DNA from: Streptomyces sp. LBL
GTDB lineage: Bacteria > Actinomycetota > Actinomycetes > Streptomycetales > Streptomycetaceae
DNA: 64,000 bases
Reading direction: 5' to 3'
Assembly (NCBI RefSeq): GCF_029893585.1
Contig: NZ_JARXYX010000004.1
Coordinates: 248,001 to 312,000 of the forward strand
Part shown: positions 45,660-54,358 of the stretch, one piece after another
Layout of the letters: every line of letters starts with the position of its first letter
Numbering within the stretch: the first letter of the stretch is position 1
Made by a program: the position numbers and the translations under genes
Notes under the pieces: generated by a model
What the model was told of the DNA's origin: nothing
The model's database searches: none
The model's input: only the letters and a program-made list of their open reading frames with translations

Positions 45660-45725
45660 CCGTCCCACCAGATGCGGTATGTGTCCCCCGTGACGCCCAC
45701 CTGGCGTGCGGGGAAGCGTTCCGCG
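45660..45725 (-). pseudogene. Short relic of a TIM-barrel sugar isomerase gene
   Basis: The minus strand encodes VAERFPARQVGVTGDTYRIW before running out. This is nearly identical to the segment LAERFPAQQVGVTVDTYHIW of the isomerase encoded at 54359-55192. DNA identity over these 66 bases is also high (about 55 matches by eye). Only this piece remains. Confidence 0.75.
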
Positions 45726-45960
45726 ACGCAGCGGGCGGAGCTGCCGCGCTGGGCGGGCGGGGCGGTGCGTCCCCGTCTTGTTGAACGTGCGCGAGTCGTT
45801 CTTGTCTGTGCGGACGGGGCGTCAAATGCCGCGGTGGCGGCGGATCTCGGCGTTACTTCATCGACGGTGGGCAAGTGGCGTTCCCGGTTTGCCGCCCACC
45901 GGCTGGCGGGCCCGGCATCCCCGCTTCTCTCACCGAGACACGTCGGACGGCGCGTGTCTG
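45726..45960 (+). pseudogene. IS630-type transposase N-terminal fragment
   Basis: The frame reads VRPRLVERARVVLVCADGAS, then NAAVAADLGVTSSTVGKWRS and RFAAHRLAG, matching the helix-turn-helix N-terminus of IS630-family transposases. The catalytic DDE domain is missing and the frame decays after about 45940. It directly abuts the isomerase relic. Confidence 0.7.
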
Positions 45961-46042
45961 CGCAGCGACGGCGAGGGGCGCGAGGAGAAGACAGAGCTGC
46001 GCTCGGTGGCCGACACCACGTATCCGATCTACCGGCGTCGGT

Positions 46043-46786
46043 TCACCCCACTGCGTCACCGAGCACGAGGAGCCGCTCGGGAAGCCGCGGCAGTCGTTCG
46101 TAGCGGCGCCGCAGACTCGCGGGGAAGCGGAAGGAGACCGGATCGGTGATCGGTTCGGCCTCCCGGATGTGCTGGTGGATGTCCTCGACGGGAAGCGACC
46201 GGGCGAAGCGGTGGAACCCGTCGGGATCGGTGGGTGGGTGGTCGCCGTGGAGTCCGGTCAGCGACAGCAGGGTGGTGCGCGGATCGACCTGCCCGAAGAA
46301 CGCGCCCCTGGGGAATTCGGGTGAGGCGATGCAGTTGATGAACCGCGCTCCGTCGGGCACGTTCGGACGGGTTCGGTACAGGCGGGTGGTGTAGGCCAGG
46401 ACGATCGGCATGCGCGTTTCGGCGGGTCGCTCGTAGCCCATCTCTTGCAGCCACACGGGAGTGCGTGATCCGCGGCCGGTGGCGTCGACGAACAGGTCGG
46501 CCTGGAGAGTCGATTCGTCCGCGGTCTCCGGTGCTGTCGGACGCAGCCGGGCTCCGGTCACCCGTGTCCCGTCCGGTGTCGACAGGAGGCCGAGCAGCTC
46601 GGTGCGTTCGAGGAAGGTGACGTTGGTCAGCGCCGCCACTTTGCTGCGCAAGTACTCTTCGAGGACGGCGCGTTGGGCAGTCACTGATGACAGGCCGGTT
46701 CGCCGGGGCTGGAACTGCCGCGCGTTGTAGTACCAGCGTTGCTCGCCCAAGTCTCCTACCCGGCCGCTCTTTGACGGAGTCGGCAA
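46043..46786 (-). pseudogene. FAD-dependent monooxygenase fragment, truncated at both ends
   Basis: About 245 codons match the central part of PHBH-type FAD monooxygenases or halogenase-like oxidoreductases (GLSSVTAQRAVLEEYLRSKV, DLFVDATGRGSRTPVWLQEM). The protein stops immediately after the flavin motif LLVLGDAVG, where the rest of the FAD domain should continue. The N-terminal GXGXXG dinucleotide motif is also absent. It follows the methyltransferase gene by 18 bp and was probably its operon partner. Confidence 0.75.
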
Positions 46787-46804
46787 GCACCGACTGCACG
46801 GCGG

Positions 46805-47554
46805 TCACACGGTGCGCCGGTCGTGCATGCCGGTGATCTCCAGCAGGCGGAACGTCACCGCAACGTCACCGGCCCTGCGTGCCTCGCACCGCCGCTCGAT
46901 GACCCGTACACCGGCCTGAGACGCCAGCGAGTCCAGCCGGCCCGCGTCACCGAGGCTGTTGAACCCCAGGAACAGGCGCCCCACCCCGGTCAGCCGCGCC
47001 AGGCCCTGACACAGGTAACGCTGGTGCGCCGCGTAGTCCCGATCGAAGATCGCGTACTGCACTTGCCGGCTATAGACGAAATCCTCCGGTGCCCACACGA
47101 CGTTGGAGTTCCAGAACACCAGGTCGAACCGCTCACCCGGTTCCAAGGCGTCGAACAGATCGCTCCGCTGCACCCGCACCCGGTCCGCCACACCGTGACG
47201 CGCCGCGTTGAGCCCGGCGTTGACCACGGCATCGGAGCTGATGTCCGAGGCGGTGACCCGCTCACAGCCCGCCATCGCCGCCGTCACCGCCGTCACGCCC
47301 GCGCCGCAGCCCACCTCCAGAAAGCTGCCCCCCACAGGAAAGGGAAGCCACTGGGTGAACAATTCGGTGGAATCGGTATGGACCGGAGCGAACACCCGGG
47401 GAAGCAGATCCCACCGCGACCCCAGCATCTCGAACTCTCCCGGCTCCCTCTCTCCGCCGTGCCGTTCCACCAGGCGCCGACCGACATCGAGGAGAGCAGC
47501 AGCGGCTGGCGGGGAGGCAGGAACGGCAGGTGCGGGAGCGGACCGGACAGACAT
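46805..47554 (-). CDS. Class I SAM-dependent methyltransferase
   Basis: This encodes 249 residues. The SAM-binding motif I GGSFLEVGCGAGVTAVTAAM is near residue 75, followed by an acidic ASDIS motif II and the post-motif FDLVFWNSNVVWAPEDF. The NSNVVW segment stands where N6-type or HemK-like enzymes carry NPPY, so a small-molecule or amino-acid target is likely, but the substrate is unknown. It has its own start (ATG at 47554, with AAGGAA about 7 bases upstream) and may once have worked with the truncated monooxygenase that follows. Confidence 0.85.
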   Translation of the reverse strand: MSVRSAPAPAVPASPPAAAALLDVGRRLVERHGGEREPGEFEMLGSRWDLLPRVFAPVHTDSTELFTQWLPFPVGGSFLEVGCGAGVTAVTAAMAGCERVTASDISSDAVVNAGLNAARHGVADRVRVQRSDLFDALEPGERFDLVFWNSNVVWAPEDFVYSRQVQYAIFDRDYAAHQRYLCQGLARLTGVGRLFLGFNSLGDAGRLDSLASQAGVRVIERRCEARRAGDVAVTFRLLEITGMHDRRTV

Positions 47555-47830
47555 GAGGATTCCTTGTCAGGAGGTGTGGTTCTTCAGAGCCGGACGCAGG
47601 GGCGGCCACTCGTCAGGGACTCGGCGGCCTGCCGACCCCGGTGCGCACGCCGGGGCACAGCTTCACCGGTCTGGCGGGTAGTGCTTCCGGATCACTTGAT
47701 GGATGGGTTTGCCCGCCGCAGACCCGGGCGGAGGAGCGCTGGCCTCCAGCATGGAAGCAGCGCGCCTCCGGTGGCACGGTTGCTTCGTAGGTGAGCGCGC
47801 CGACGGTCGGTGAACGGTGAAGGGATGACG

Positions 47831-49357
47831 ATGAGCACTGCCCCTGCGGCAGCCACAGGTGACGAGCACTCCGCCGGTGCGATCCGCACGGTCGCGGGGA
47901 TCGGGGTCGCGGAGTCCAAAGGGGACGACGGCCCTGCTGCCTCGGCTCAGTTGAACCTTCCCTACGGGGTCGCGGTGGACAGCGCCGGAGCCCTCTACGT
48001 CTGCGACTACAAAGGCCACCGGGTTCGGAAGATCACGACTGACGGGAAGATCAGCACGGTCGCCGGCACGGGCACTGCGGGCGCCGACGGTGACGGCGGC
48101 CCGGCGGTCTCGGCCCAGCTGAACGGCCCTCGCGGGGTGGCGGTGGACAGCACCGGCAACCTCTACATCGCCGATGGCGACAACCACCGGGTTCGCAAGG
48201 TCGCGGTGGATGGGGAGATCAGCACGGTCGCCGGCACAGGCTCCGAGGACTTCGGCGGTGACGGCGGTCTCGCCATCGCCGCCCAGTTGAACAACCCGCG
48301 TGGGGTAGCGGTGGGCAGTGACGGAACCCTCTACATCGCCGATGGCGACAACCACCGGGTTCGGAAGGTAACGGTGGATGGGGAGATCAGCACGGTCGCC
48401 GGCACGGGCGCCGCGGACTTCGGCGGTGACGGCGGCCCGGCGGTCTCGGCCCAGCTGAACGGCCCTAGTGGGGTGGCGGTGGACAGCACCGGCAACCTCT
48501 ACATCTCCGACCACGTCAATCACCGGGTTCGGATGGTCTCGGTGGATGGGGAGATCAGCACGGTCGCCGGCACGGGCACCGAGGGCTTCGGCGGTGACGG
48601 CGGCCTTGCCACCGCCGCCCAGCTGTACCACCCGACGGGGGTGGTGGTGGACAGCGTAGGCAACCTCTACATCGCCGAGTACAACGGTCACCGGGTTCGG
48701 ATGGTCGCGGTGGACGGGGAGATCAGCACGGTCGCCGGCACGGGCACCGAGGGCTTCGGCGGTGACGGCGGCCCGGCCGCCTCGGCCCAGCTGCGCAACC
48801 CGTGGGGCCTCGCTGTGGACTGCGTCGACGCCCTCTACATCGCCGACCACAACAACCACCGCCTGCGGAAGGTCGCGGCGGCGCCGATGGCCGGGCTGCC
48901 CGAGTCGGGCACGTTGGTCTCCTGGGCCAACGTCCGCAGCAAGCTGCGGATGGCGGTGGCGCGTGAGTCCACCAAGGACGGGGCCGAGGTCCACCAGATG
49001 CTCACCGTCCCCAGGGACCACCAGCGGTGGCGGCTGGTCGTGGCGGGCCAGGACGACGGAGAGGTCCTGTACCGGATCGAGAACCTGCGCAGCGGCAAGG
49101 TCCTGGAAGTCGCCGAAGCGCGAGAGCGGGGCGGGGCAATGGTCGCGCAGCGCGCCTACGAGGGCGATGACGCACACCACCAGCACTGGCGGCTGATCCC
49201 GGTGGGCTCGCTGACCGACACCCCGCGGGTGTATGAGATCGCGAACCGCAACAGCGGTCTGCTCCTGCAGGTCGACACCAACGCGCGCACGGTGATCAAG
49301 CAGCACGGAGCAAAGAGCGGCCACCGTGACCGGCAGTGGCAGCTGCTCCCCGTGTGA
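47831..49357 (+). CDS. NHL-repeat propeller fused to a ricin-type lectin domain
   Basis: This encodes 508 residues without a signal peptide. Residues 20-355 hold six NHL repeats of 56 residues (each with a GVAVDS-NLYIAD core and an EISTVAGTG tail), forming a six-bladed propeller. Residues about 365-508 are a ricin-B-like beta-trefoil with three QxW-type blocks (HQRWRLV, HQHWRLIPVG, RQWQLLPV). The ATG at 47831 is favoured, with AAGGG 6 bases upstream. Such proteins bind glycans or surfaces. The missing signal peptide means release by lysis or another route, or an intracellular role. Confidence 0.85.
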   Translation: MSTAPAAATGDEHSAGAIRTVAGIGVAESKGDDGPAASAQLNLPYGVAVDSAGALYVCDYKGHRVRKITTDGKISTVAGTGTAGADGDGGPAVSAQLNGPRGVAVDSTGNLYIADGDNHRVRKVAVDGEISTVAGTGSEDFGGDGGLAIAAQLNNPRGVAVGSDGTLYIADGDNHRVRKVTVDGEISTVAGTGAADFGGDGGPAVSAQLNGPSGVAVDSTGNLYISDHVNHRVRMVSVDGEISTVAGTGTEGFGGDGGLATAAQLYHPTGVVVDSVGNLYIAEYNGHRVRMVAVDGEISTVAGTGTEGFGGDGGPAASAQLRNPWGLAVDCVDALYIADHNNHRLRKVAAAPMAGLPESGTLVSWANVRSKLRMAVARESTKDGAEVHQMLTVPRDHQRWRLVVAGQDDGEVLYRIENLRSGKVLEVAEARERGGAMVAQRAYEGDDAHHQHWRLIPVGSLTDTPRVYEIANRNSGLLLQVDTNARTVIKQHGAKSGHRDRQWQLLPV

Positions 49358-49368
49358 CCGACGCACGG

Positions 49369-49404
49369 GAGGGGGGCAGGGGCGTGATCGCCCCTGCCCC
49401 CCTC
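49369..49404. terminator. Very stable 16-bp bidirectional terminator
   Basis: A perfect 16-bp stem (49369-49384 with 49389-49404) closes on a TGAT loop. It lies between convergent genes and can serve both. Confidence 0.85.
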
Positions 49405-49416
49405 GCAGGCCGGGCT

Positions 49417-49968
49417 CTATTGGGGGCTGGGCGGGTCCTCGGCGGTCGCGTTGGTCTTCTTGGTTTCCCCGAGGGTCTTCGGGACTTGGGCGGTCGCCGT
49501 GGGCGGCGCAGGGGCTTCTTTGGCTTGGGGCGTTTCCGGGGCTTTGGGGTGCTTGGTGTAGTTGTCTTTCTTCGGCTTGTCCTCCAGGTCCTCGTTCTTC
49601 TTCAGGTCGTCGCGGACCGTCACCCTCTCGCTCGCCTTGTTCATGCCGTCGAACGCCGCCGTGGACACCGAGCTGGGCTCCTTGGCGTAGGCCTCCTGGG
49701 CATCGGCTGATTTCTGGGCGGTGCGGATGAAGGAGCCGAGGAAGCCCAGGACGGCCCGTGCTTCGGGTGACTGCTCCTGTACGACTTTCGCCCGGGAGGA
49801 AGCCCCGTGGATCGCGTTGCTGAACAGGCTGGTGCTCTTGTCGTCGTATGCGTCCTGCTCGACCTCCTCGAAGTCATCCACACCCGGCTGCGACCTGTCT
49901 TTGTCGGTCTTCACCGAGAAGAGCCCCGCGCTGTTCTTCGCGGAACCGAAAATGTTGTCGAACACCAT
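49417..49968 (-). CDS. Hypothetical protein paired with the pore-forming protein
   Basis: This encodes 183 residues. The N-terminal half is helical and partly acidic (RSQPGVDDFEEVEQDAYDDK), and a short hydrophobic stretch (VLGFLGSFIRTAQKSA) is near residue 75. The C-terminal third is a Lys/Pro/Thr-rich disordered tail. No known domain is visible. It starts 40 bp after the pore-former stop in the same direction and probably belongs to its operon, so an immunity, chaperone or scaffold role is possible but unproven. The ATG at 49968 has AGAGGT upstream. Confidence 0.65.
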   Translation of the reverse strand: MVFDNIFGSAKNSAGLFSVKTDKDRSQPGVDDFEEVEQDAYDDKSTSLFSNAIHGASSRAKVVQEQSPEARAVLGFLGSFIRTAQKSADAQEAYAKEPSSVSTAAFDGMNKASERVTVRDDLKKNEDLEDKPKKDNYTKHPKAPETPQAKEAPAPPTATAQVPKTLGETKKTNATAEDPPSPQ

Positions 49969-50008
49969 GGTCATCACCTCTGGTCGTCGTGGCGGCGGAA
50001 CCGTCCGG

Positions 50009-51109
50009 TCAAGGCCCCTTGTGGAGCGCTCGCTGGCTGAAGGTCAGGCTCTCCTCGTCGAACATCGTGTGGTGGACGTCCAGAGCGGAGACGACCTCGG
50101 CCAGCCCCTTCATGCGGAAGCCGGCGCCGCCCGCCAGGTCGATGTCGCCGATGTCGCGGGCGACCACCTGGGCGAGGCCGGGGAGGTTCCCGGACTGCGG
50201 GGGAGACAGGACCGCCACCGGCACCGCGTACTTCACCGCGAGGAACCCGGAGAAGGTCACCGGGATCTCGTACGTGTAGTGCTTGTGGGTACGCCGCTGC
50301 GTGGCAATGGTCTCCACACGGGAGCTTGCCGGGACCTGCCCGGAGATCTGCGACTTCGACGTCCAGCTGGTGGTCAGGGACCCGCCGACGGTGGCCGCGA
50401 TACCCAGCGCCAACTGGGCGTTGAGCGACGCGCTGCCGGTGGCGCTGCCCTGGGTCGTGAACGCCACCGAACTCGTCACCGAGTTCGACGCGGAGTTCCC
50501 CATGGAGTTCGTCGTGGCCGTTTCGGTGGCGTTGGCGTTGTCCACCCCGACGCTGTCCTTGCTGTTCTTGTTGGTCACCGTGTTGGCGTTCTTGTTCGCC
50601 ATGTCGTTCCGGAGCTGCGTTCCGAGCTGGGCCTGGAGGTCCATCTTGAGCTGGTTCTGCAGTTGCAGCTGCAGCTGCGCGCCGACGGTGCCGCCGAAGG
50701 TGAGCTTGGCGTCCCCGTGGAGCGACCACGTCACTCCGTTCGACACGGTGAAGTCGACCGAGTCGGTGAAGGTCATAGAAGACGTCTGGCTGCGGTTGAC
50801 ATAGGCGCGCGAGGAGAACGTGTCGGGCGCCGGCTGGGTGATGTCGCACCGCTCCTCGATCAGCGGCTCCCCGAGGTTCATATAGCCGAGCCAGCCCAGA
50901 TCGAACGCGGAGCCAGGAAAATCACCGAAGCGCAACTTGTTGATGGAGAACCCGACGGGCTTGTGCTGCACGCCGTAGTTGTCGGTGTAGACCAGGTTGG
51001 GGTGGTTCAGGATGGACTGCCAGGTCTGAGCGATGTTCAGTTCCCGCAGGTTTTTCTTCGTCAGCGGATGGCGCTTGAACCGTTCCAGGTTGTACGCGTT
51101 GGAAGGCAA
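50009..51109 (-). CDS. Aerolysin/ETX-MTX2-like beta-pore-forming protein
   Basis: This encodes 366 residues without a signal peptide. Residues 1-95 form a variable head. From residue 100 the chain is very rich in Ser, Thr, Asn and Gln in alternating strands (SSMTFTDSVDFTVSNGVTWS, AKLTFGGTVGAQLQLQLQNQ). A long Asn/Thr/Ser-rich central loop follows, then GQVPASSRVETIA and YTYEIPVTFSGFLAVKY, a pattern matching the epsilon toxin/Mtx2 group of aerolysin-family pore-formers. The TTG start at 51109 is chosen because GAGGA lies 6 bases upstream, and the 200 bases before it lack coding character. The target membrane is unknown. Confidence 0.75.
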   Translation of the reverse strand: MPSNAYNLERFKRHPLTKKNLRELNIAQTWQSILNHPNLVYTDNYGVQHKPVGFSINKLRFGDFPGSAFDLGWLGYMNLGEPLIEERCDITQPAPDTFSSRAYVNRSQTSSMTFTDSVDFTVSNGVTWSLHGDAKLTFGGTVGAQLQLQLQNQLKMDLQAQLGTQLRNDMANKNANTVTNKNSKDSVGVDNANATETATTNSMGNSASNSVTSSVAFTTQGSATGSASLNAQLALGIAATVGGSLTTSWTSKSQISGQVPASSRVETIATQRRTHKHYTYEIPVTFSGFLAVKYAVPVAVLSPPQSGNLPGLAQVVARDIGDIDLAGGAGFRMKGLAEVVSALDVHHTMFDEESLTFSQRALHKGP

Positions 51110-51512
51110 TGTCTGTCCTCGACTGATCTGGGCTAACCGCGCTCGGTGAAATCTAAACAGTAATCTGCGTGCGTTCCGAAAACTGAAGCTATCAGGGGCC
51201 GCATTGCCCGGTAAGGCGTCTGTGCACATCACGCTCAATCGAGTGAAAAGAATCGATGGCCGCTCAACTGGGTTCAAGAGGCGGTAGGTTGAGGAGCTGT
51301 CGATCACTCGGCCGATGGTTTTCCCACCGATGGTTTTCCAGGAGTCCTGCCTGCGGCGTTGCTTTACGCGAGGGTGCTCGATTACGTCACCCGTCGTTCT
51401 CGAATTCCTTTCGATTGAGAGCGGCTAAGCCTGCCGCAATTCCCCGTGATAGACGACTGCACTGAGCGTGCGGCGTATTGTCCCCGTATCCAAAAAAGGT
51501 GAGGTTTCCGCG
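51110..51512. other. Divergent spacer between the pore-former and a hypothetical gene
   Basis: About 400 bases, less GC-rich than the genes. The minus-strand frame upstream of the pore-former has no coding character. This area should hold both promoters. Three short stretches around TCGATTG/TCGATGG (51235-51300) look repetitive, but I cannot define an operator. Confidence 0.4.
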
Positions 51513-52232
51513 ATGTACACCCAAGAACGCACGGCGATGTCGAATTTGGTGGTCGGCGGCCCGGTAGCCGTGAACAGCTACGACAACGCGATCGTGGCCG
51601 CGCTGATCGAGAGCCGTCCGGTCATGCTCGTCCACGCCTTCAACGGCGGCTATCTGCGGCCGGCCGAGCTGAAGGAGGACAGCCACGACAAGGGCGTCAA
51701 GCTGGCCACCACGCTCGATCCGGCCACCAAGGAGGCGCAGGGCCACCTCTGGCACATCACACCTGCCGGGTTCTTCGGGCAGCGACCGCTGTACTTCATC
51801 GAGAGCGCCGCGGGCCAGGTGCCGCCCCCCACCGCCAAGGCGAGCGACACCGACGCCGGGCGCGGCGACGACGGCGCGCCGAAGCCGCAGCGCCGGCGGA
51901 TCACCGTCCACCAGGAGGCCCCCAAGAGCACGGCCGACACCGTCCAGGTCGGTCTCCCCGACAAGGTGGGCGACCAGTGGCGCGGTATGAACGGCGCACC
52001 GGAGGACACCCAGCTGTGGGTGGTCACGGTGACGCCGTGGGGCGGGATCACGTTCGTGCCGATCACCCACCCCGACGCGATCCTCGGGTTCAAGGACCAC
52101 GCGGTGACGGCCGACAGCGAGGTGCGTCTGACCTACAACTGGGGCGGGGACTTCACCGGGACGGTCATCAACACCTTCTACCCGCGGCTGCCCAACGAGT
52201 GGAATGTCCCGTACCACCACGTCTTCACGTGA
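51513..52232 (+). CDS. Hypothetical protein with beta-trefoil-like features
   Basis: This encodes 239 residues without a signal peptide. The N-terminal part (PVMLVHAFNGGYLRPAEL, HLWHITPAGFFGQRPLYFIE) resembles part of a ricin-like trefoil repeat. A Pro/Ala/Lys-rich linker follows near residue 105. The C-terminal part (WRGMNGAPEDTQLWVVTVTP, GGDFTGTVINTFYPRLPNEW) is a beta-rich domain I cannot place. The ATG at 51513 follows AAGGTGAGG by 7 bases. It is divergent from the pore-former and lies 67 bp before the next lectin gene, probably in the same transcript. Confidence 0.65.
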   Translation: MYTQERTAMSNLVVGGPVAVNSYDNAIVAALIESRPVMLVHAFNGGYLRPAELKEDSHDKGVKLATTLDPATKEAQGHLWHITPAGFFGQRPLYFIESAAGQVPPPTAKASDTDAGRGDDGAPKPQRRRITVHQEAPKSTADTVQVGLPDKVGDQWRGMNGAPEDTQLWVVTVTPWGGITFVPITHPDAILGFKDHAVTADSEVRLTYNWGGDFTGTVINTFYPRLPNEWNVPYHHVFT

Positions 52233-52299
52233 CCTGCCGCCACCGCCGCGCCGCATCTGTCCCGAGCCAACGCCCCAACCGCCCGGAAGAGGCACCACG

Positions 52300-54138
52300 A
52301 TGCCCGTGCCCACGCAAGAACTGAAGCTGTACATCGTCCACGCCGCCACGGGCAAGACCCTCGGCGCCAAGGCCGCGCCCGGCGCAGACGGGGCCCTCGT
52401 CGTCCGCGACTACCCCGACGGCGGCCCGAGCCCCGAGCAGTGGCAGCTCACCCCCGTACAGGCCGCACAAGGCGGGCAAGGACAGGACGAGCCGGCGTAT
52501 GTGATCCGCAACGCGGTCACCGGCAAGGTCCTCGACAACCCCGCCGACGCGGACCACGGCGTCCGCCAGTGGGACGCCACCGCCGCCAACAAGGCCCAGC
52601 AGTGGCACCTCGTCCCCGTCGAGGGCGAAGCGGGCCTCTACTTCATCGAAGGCGCGACCGACGGCGCCGTTCTCGACCTCGACGACCCTGGCACGGACGA
52701 CACCCGGATCATCCTGCGCGAGCACGACGACAGCGCGGAAAGCCAGCACTGGCGCCTCGTCCCGGCCGAACCCGAACGCACCAGCGACCCCGTGCTGCGC
52801 TACGCACCCCTGAGCCACTGGAACGGCCGCCGCTCCTGGCGACTGACCCGCTCGACCGCGCTACGGCCGGCACCCGGTGCGACGCCCTCCTTCAGCGACA
52901 TGCTGCTGGTCCTCGACCGCTTCGGAAGTGACCAGGACGCCGGCGGGTGGAAGACCGACGGACCCAACCGCTCTCCCAGCGAGCACCTCGACTGGTGGGC
53001 TGGGGTCGGTGCGAGGTTCCTCGCCCGCACCACATGGGGGCTGGACATCGTGGGACTCAAACCCGCCACGGGGGCTGTGACGTCTTCCAGCAGAAGCGAC
53101 GGCACCTTCGAGGACGACGAGCGCGTCCTGCACCAGCCCGGGCCCTCCCCGAGCCCCAAGGATCTGTGGACCCTCGCGCACATGACGGGCAGCGAGACCG
53201 AGGTCGTCGTGCTCTGCGCCGACGGCGTCCGGGTGTCGCGTCAAGACGAGGACGGGACATTCAAGCCCGCGGGTGGCGAGCTGCTTCTTGGGGCGTTCGG
53301 GCATGGTCCGCAGGCCGGCGGGTGGCTGGCGGACAAACACCCCCGCTTCCTCGTCGACACCACCGGTGACGGCCGCGCCGACATCGTCGGCTTTCACGAC
53401 GACGGCGTCTGGATCTCACTCCAGGACTGGCAAGGGACGTTCGCACCTCTCGGCGACGAACCCGTTCTCCGGGCGTTCGGCCACGACGAGAAGGCGGGTG
53501 GCTGGCTTGCCGAAAAACACCCCCGCTTCCTCGTCGACACCACCGGTGACGGCCGCGCCGACATTGTCGGCTGCCACGACGACGGCGTCTGGATCTCACT
53601 CCAGGACGAAGAAGGCACGTTCGCCGACCCCCTGTACGTCCTCGACGACTTCGGGGCCGACCAGGGATGGAGCTCAACCGAGGAACACCCCAGGTTCCTG
53701 ATCAGGGCCCTCCACTCCAGGACATCGGACATCATCGGGTTCGGCCCACAGGGCGTCGTCGTCGCACACGGGCGCGGCGACGGCACGTTCGAGCCCTCCA
53801 AGCTCGTCCTGAACGAATTCGGTACCGCCCAGCAATGGACGAGCAAGAAGCACCTCCGGTGCCTCGCCGACGTCACCGGTAACGGCTACCTGGACATCGT
53901 CGGCTTCGGCGACGAGGGAGTCTGGGTCTCGCACAACCACGGCGGCGACCAGTTCGAGCAGGCCCAACTGGTGTGCCGCGGGTTCGGGTACAACGAGGAC
54001 GCAGGCGGCTGGCGGGTCGACCGCCACCCCCGCTTCGTCGCCGACGTCACCGGCAACGGCTGCGCCGACATCGTCGGCTTCGGCGGCCCAGGCGTCTACG
54101 TAGCCCGCAACCTCTACCGCCGCTTCAGGACCCGCTAG
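52300..54138 (+). CDS. Ricin-type lectin fused to FG-GAP/VCBS repeats
   Basis: This encodes 612 residues with no signal peptide. Residues 5-155 form a ricin-B beta-trefoil with three QxW motifs (EQWQLTPV, QQWHLVPV, QHWRLVPA). Residues 200-605 contain six FG-GAP/VCBS-type units with calcium-like loops (DTTGDGRADIVGF, DVTGNGYLDIVGF, DVTGNGCADIVGF), building a propeller as in integrin-like or tachylectin-like proteins. Two units are almost identical in DNA over 180 bp. With the pore-former and NHL-lectin it makes a cluster of binding proteins that could target cell surfaces. Confidence 0.85.
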   Translation: MPVPTQELKLYIVHAATGKTLGAKAAPGADGALVVRDYPDGGPSPEQWQLTPVQAAQGGQGQDEPAYVIRNAVTGKVLDNPADADHGVRQWDATAANKAQQWHLVPVEGEAGLYFIEGATDGAVLDLDDPGTDDTRIILREHDDSAESQHWRLVPAEPERTSDPVLRYAPLSHWNGRRSWRLTRSTALRPAPGATPSFSDMLLVLDRFGSDQDAGGWKTDGPNRSPSEHLDWWAGVGARFLARTTWGLDIVGLKPATGAVTSSSRSDGTFEDDERVLHQPGPSPSPKDLWTLAHMTGSETEVVVLCADGVRVSRQDEDGTFKPAGGELLLGAFGHGPQAGGWLADKHPRFLVDTTGDGRADIVGFHDDGVWISLQDWQGTFAPLGDEPVLRAFGHDEKAGGWLAEKHPRFLVDTTGDGRADIVGCHDDGVWISLQDEEGTFADPLYVLDDFGADQGWSSTEEHPRFLIRALHSRTSDIIGFGPQGVVVAHGRGDGTFEPSKLVLNEFGTAQQWTSKKHLRCLADVTGNGYLDIVGFGDEGVWVSHNHGGDQFEQAQLVCRGFGYNEDAGGWRVDRHPRFVADVTGNGCADIVGFGGPGVYVARNLYRRFRTR

Positions 54139-54196
54139 CCGTCCAAGGGCGCCCACGCCCGCAGCACGGCGACTGGCCGTGGGCGTACCGGAACCT

Positions 54197-54268
54197 GTCA
54201 CCTCGACCCGTCGTGCTGCCCTCACCGGCTGGTACAAGTCCAGCTACAGCGGCGGCAACCAGGTGTCG
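54197..54268 (+). pseudogene. Second DUF397 relic (N-terminal piece)
   Basis: The frame reads VTSTRRAALTGWYKSSYSGG and breaks off after NQ. WYKSSYSGGN is the hallmark of the DUF397 N-terminus. The rest of the domain is missing, replaced by a terminator and direct repeats. Confidence 0.65.
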
Positions 54269-54281
54269 CGCCCGATCCTAC

Positions 54282-54326
54282 GTCCGTGGCCTGCCCGTCC
54301 GTGGCGGAGGCGGGCAGGCCACGGAC
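54282..54326. terminator. Perfect 16-bp terminator stem with following direct repeats
   Basis: GTCCGTGGCCTGCCCG (54282-54297) pairs with CGGGCAGGCCACGGAC (54311-54326). Three copies of GGCCACGGACGGT follow up to 54360. It separates the lectin gene from the convergent isomerase operon. Confidence 0.8.
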
Positions 54327-54358
54327 GGTTGGGCCACGGACGGTCAGGCCACGGACGG

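Noticed and set aside
47663..49366. Minus-strand open frame of 567 codons across the NHL-lectin gene
   Set aside because: It mirrors the repeats of the real plus-strand gene, lacks a ribosome binding site and has poor codon use.
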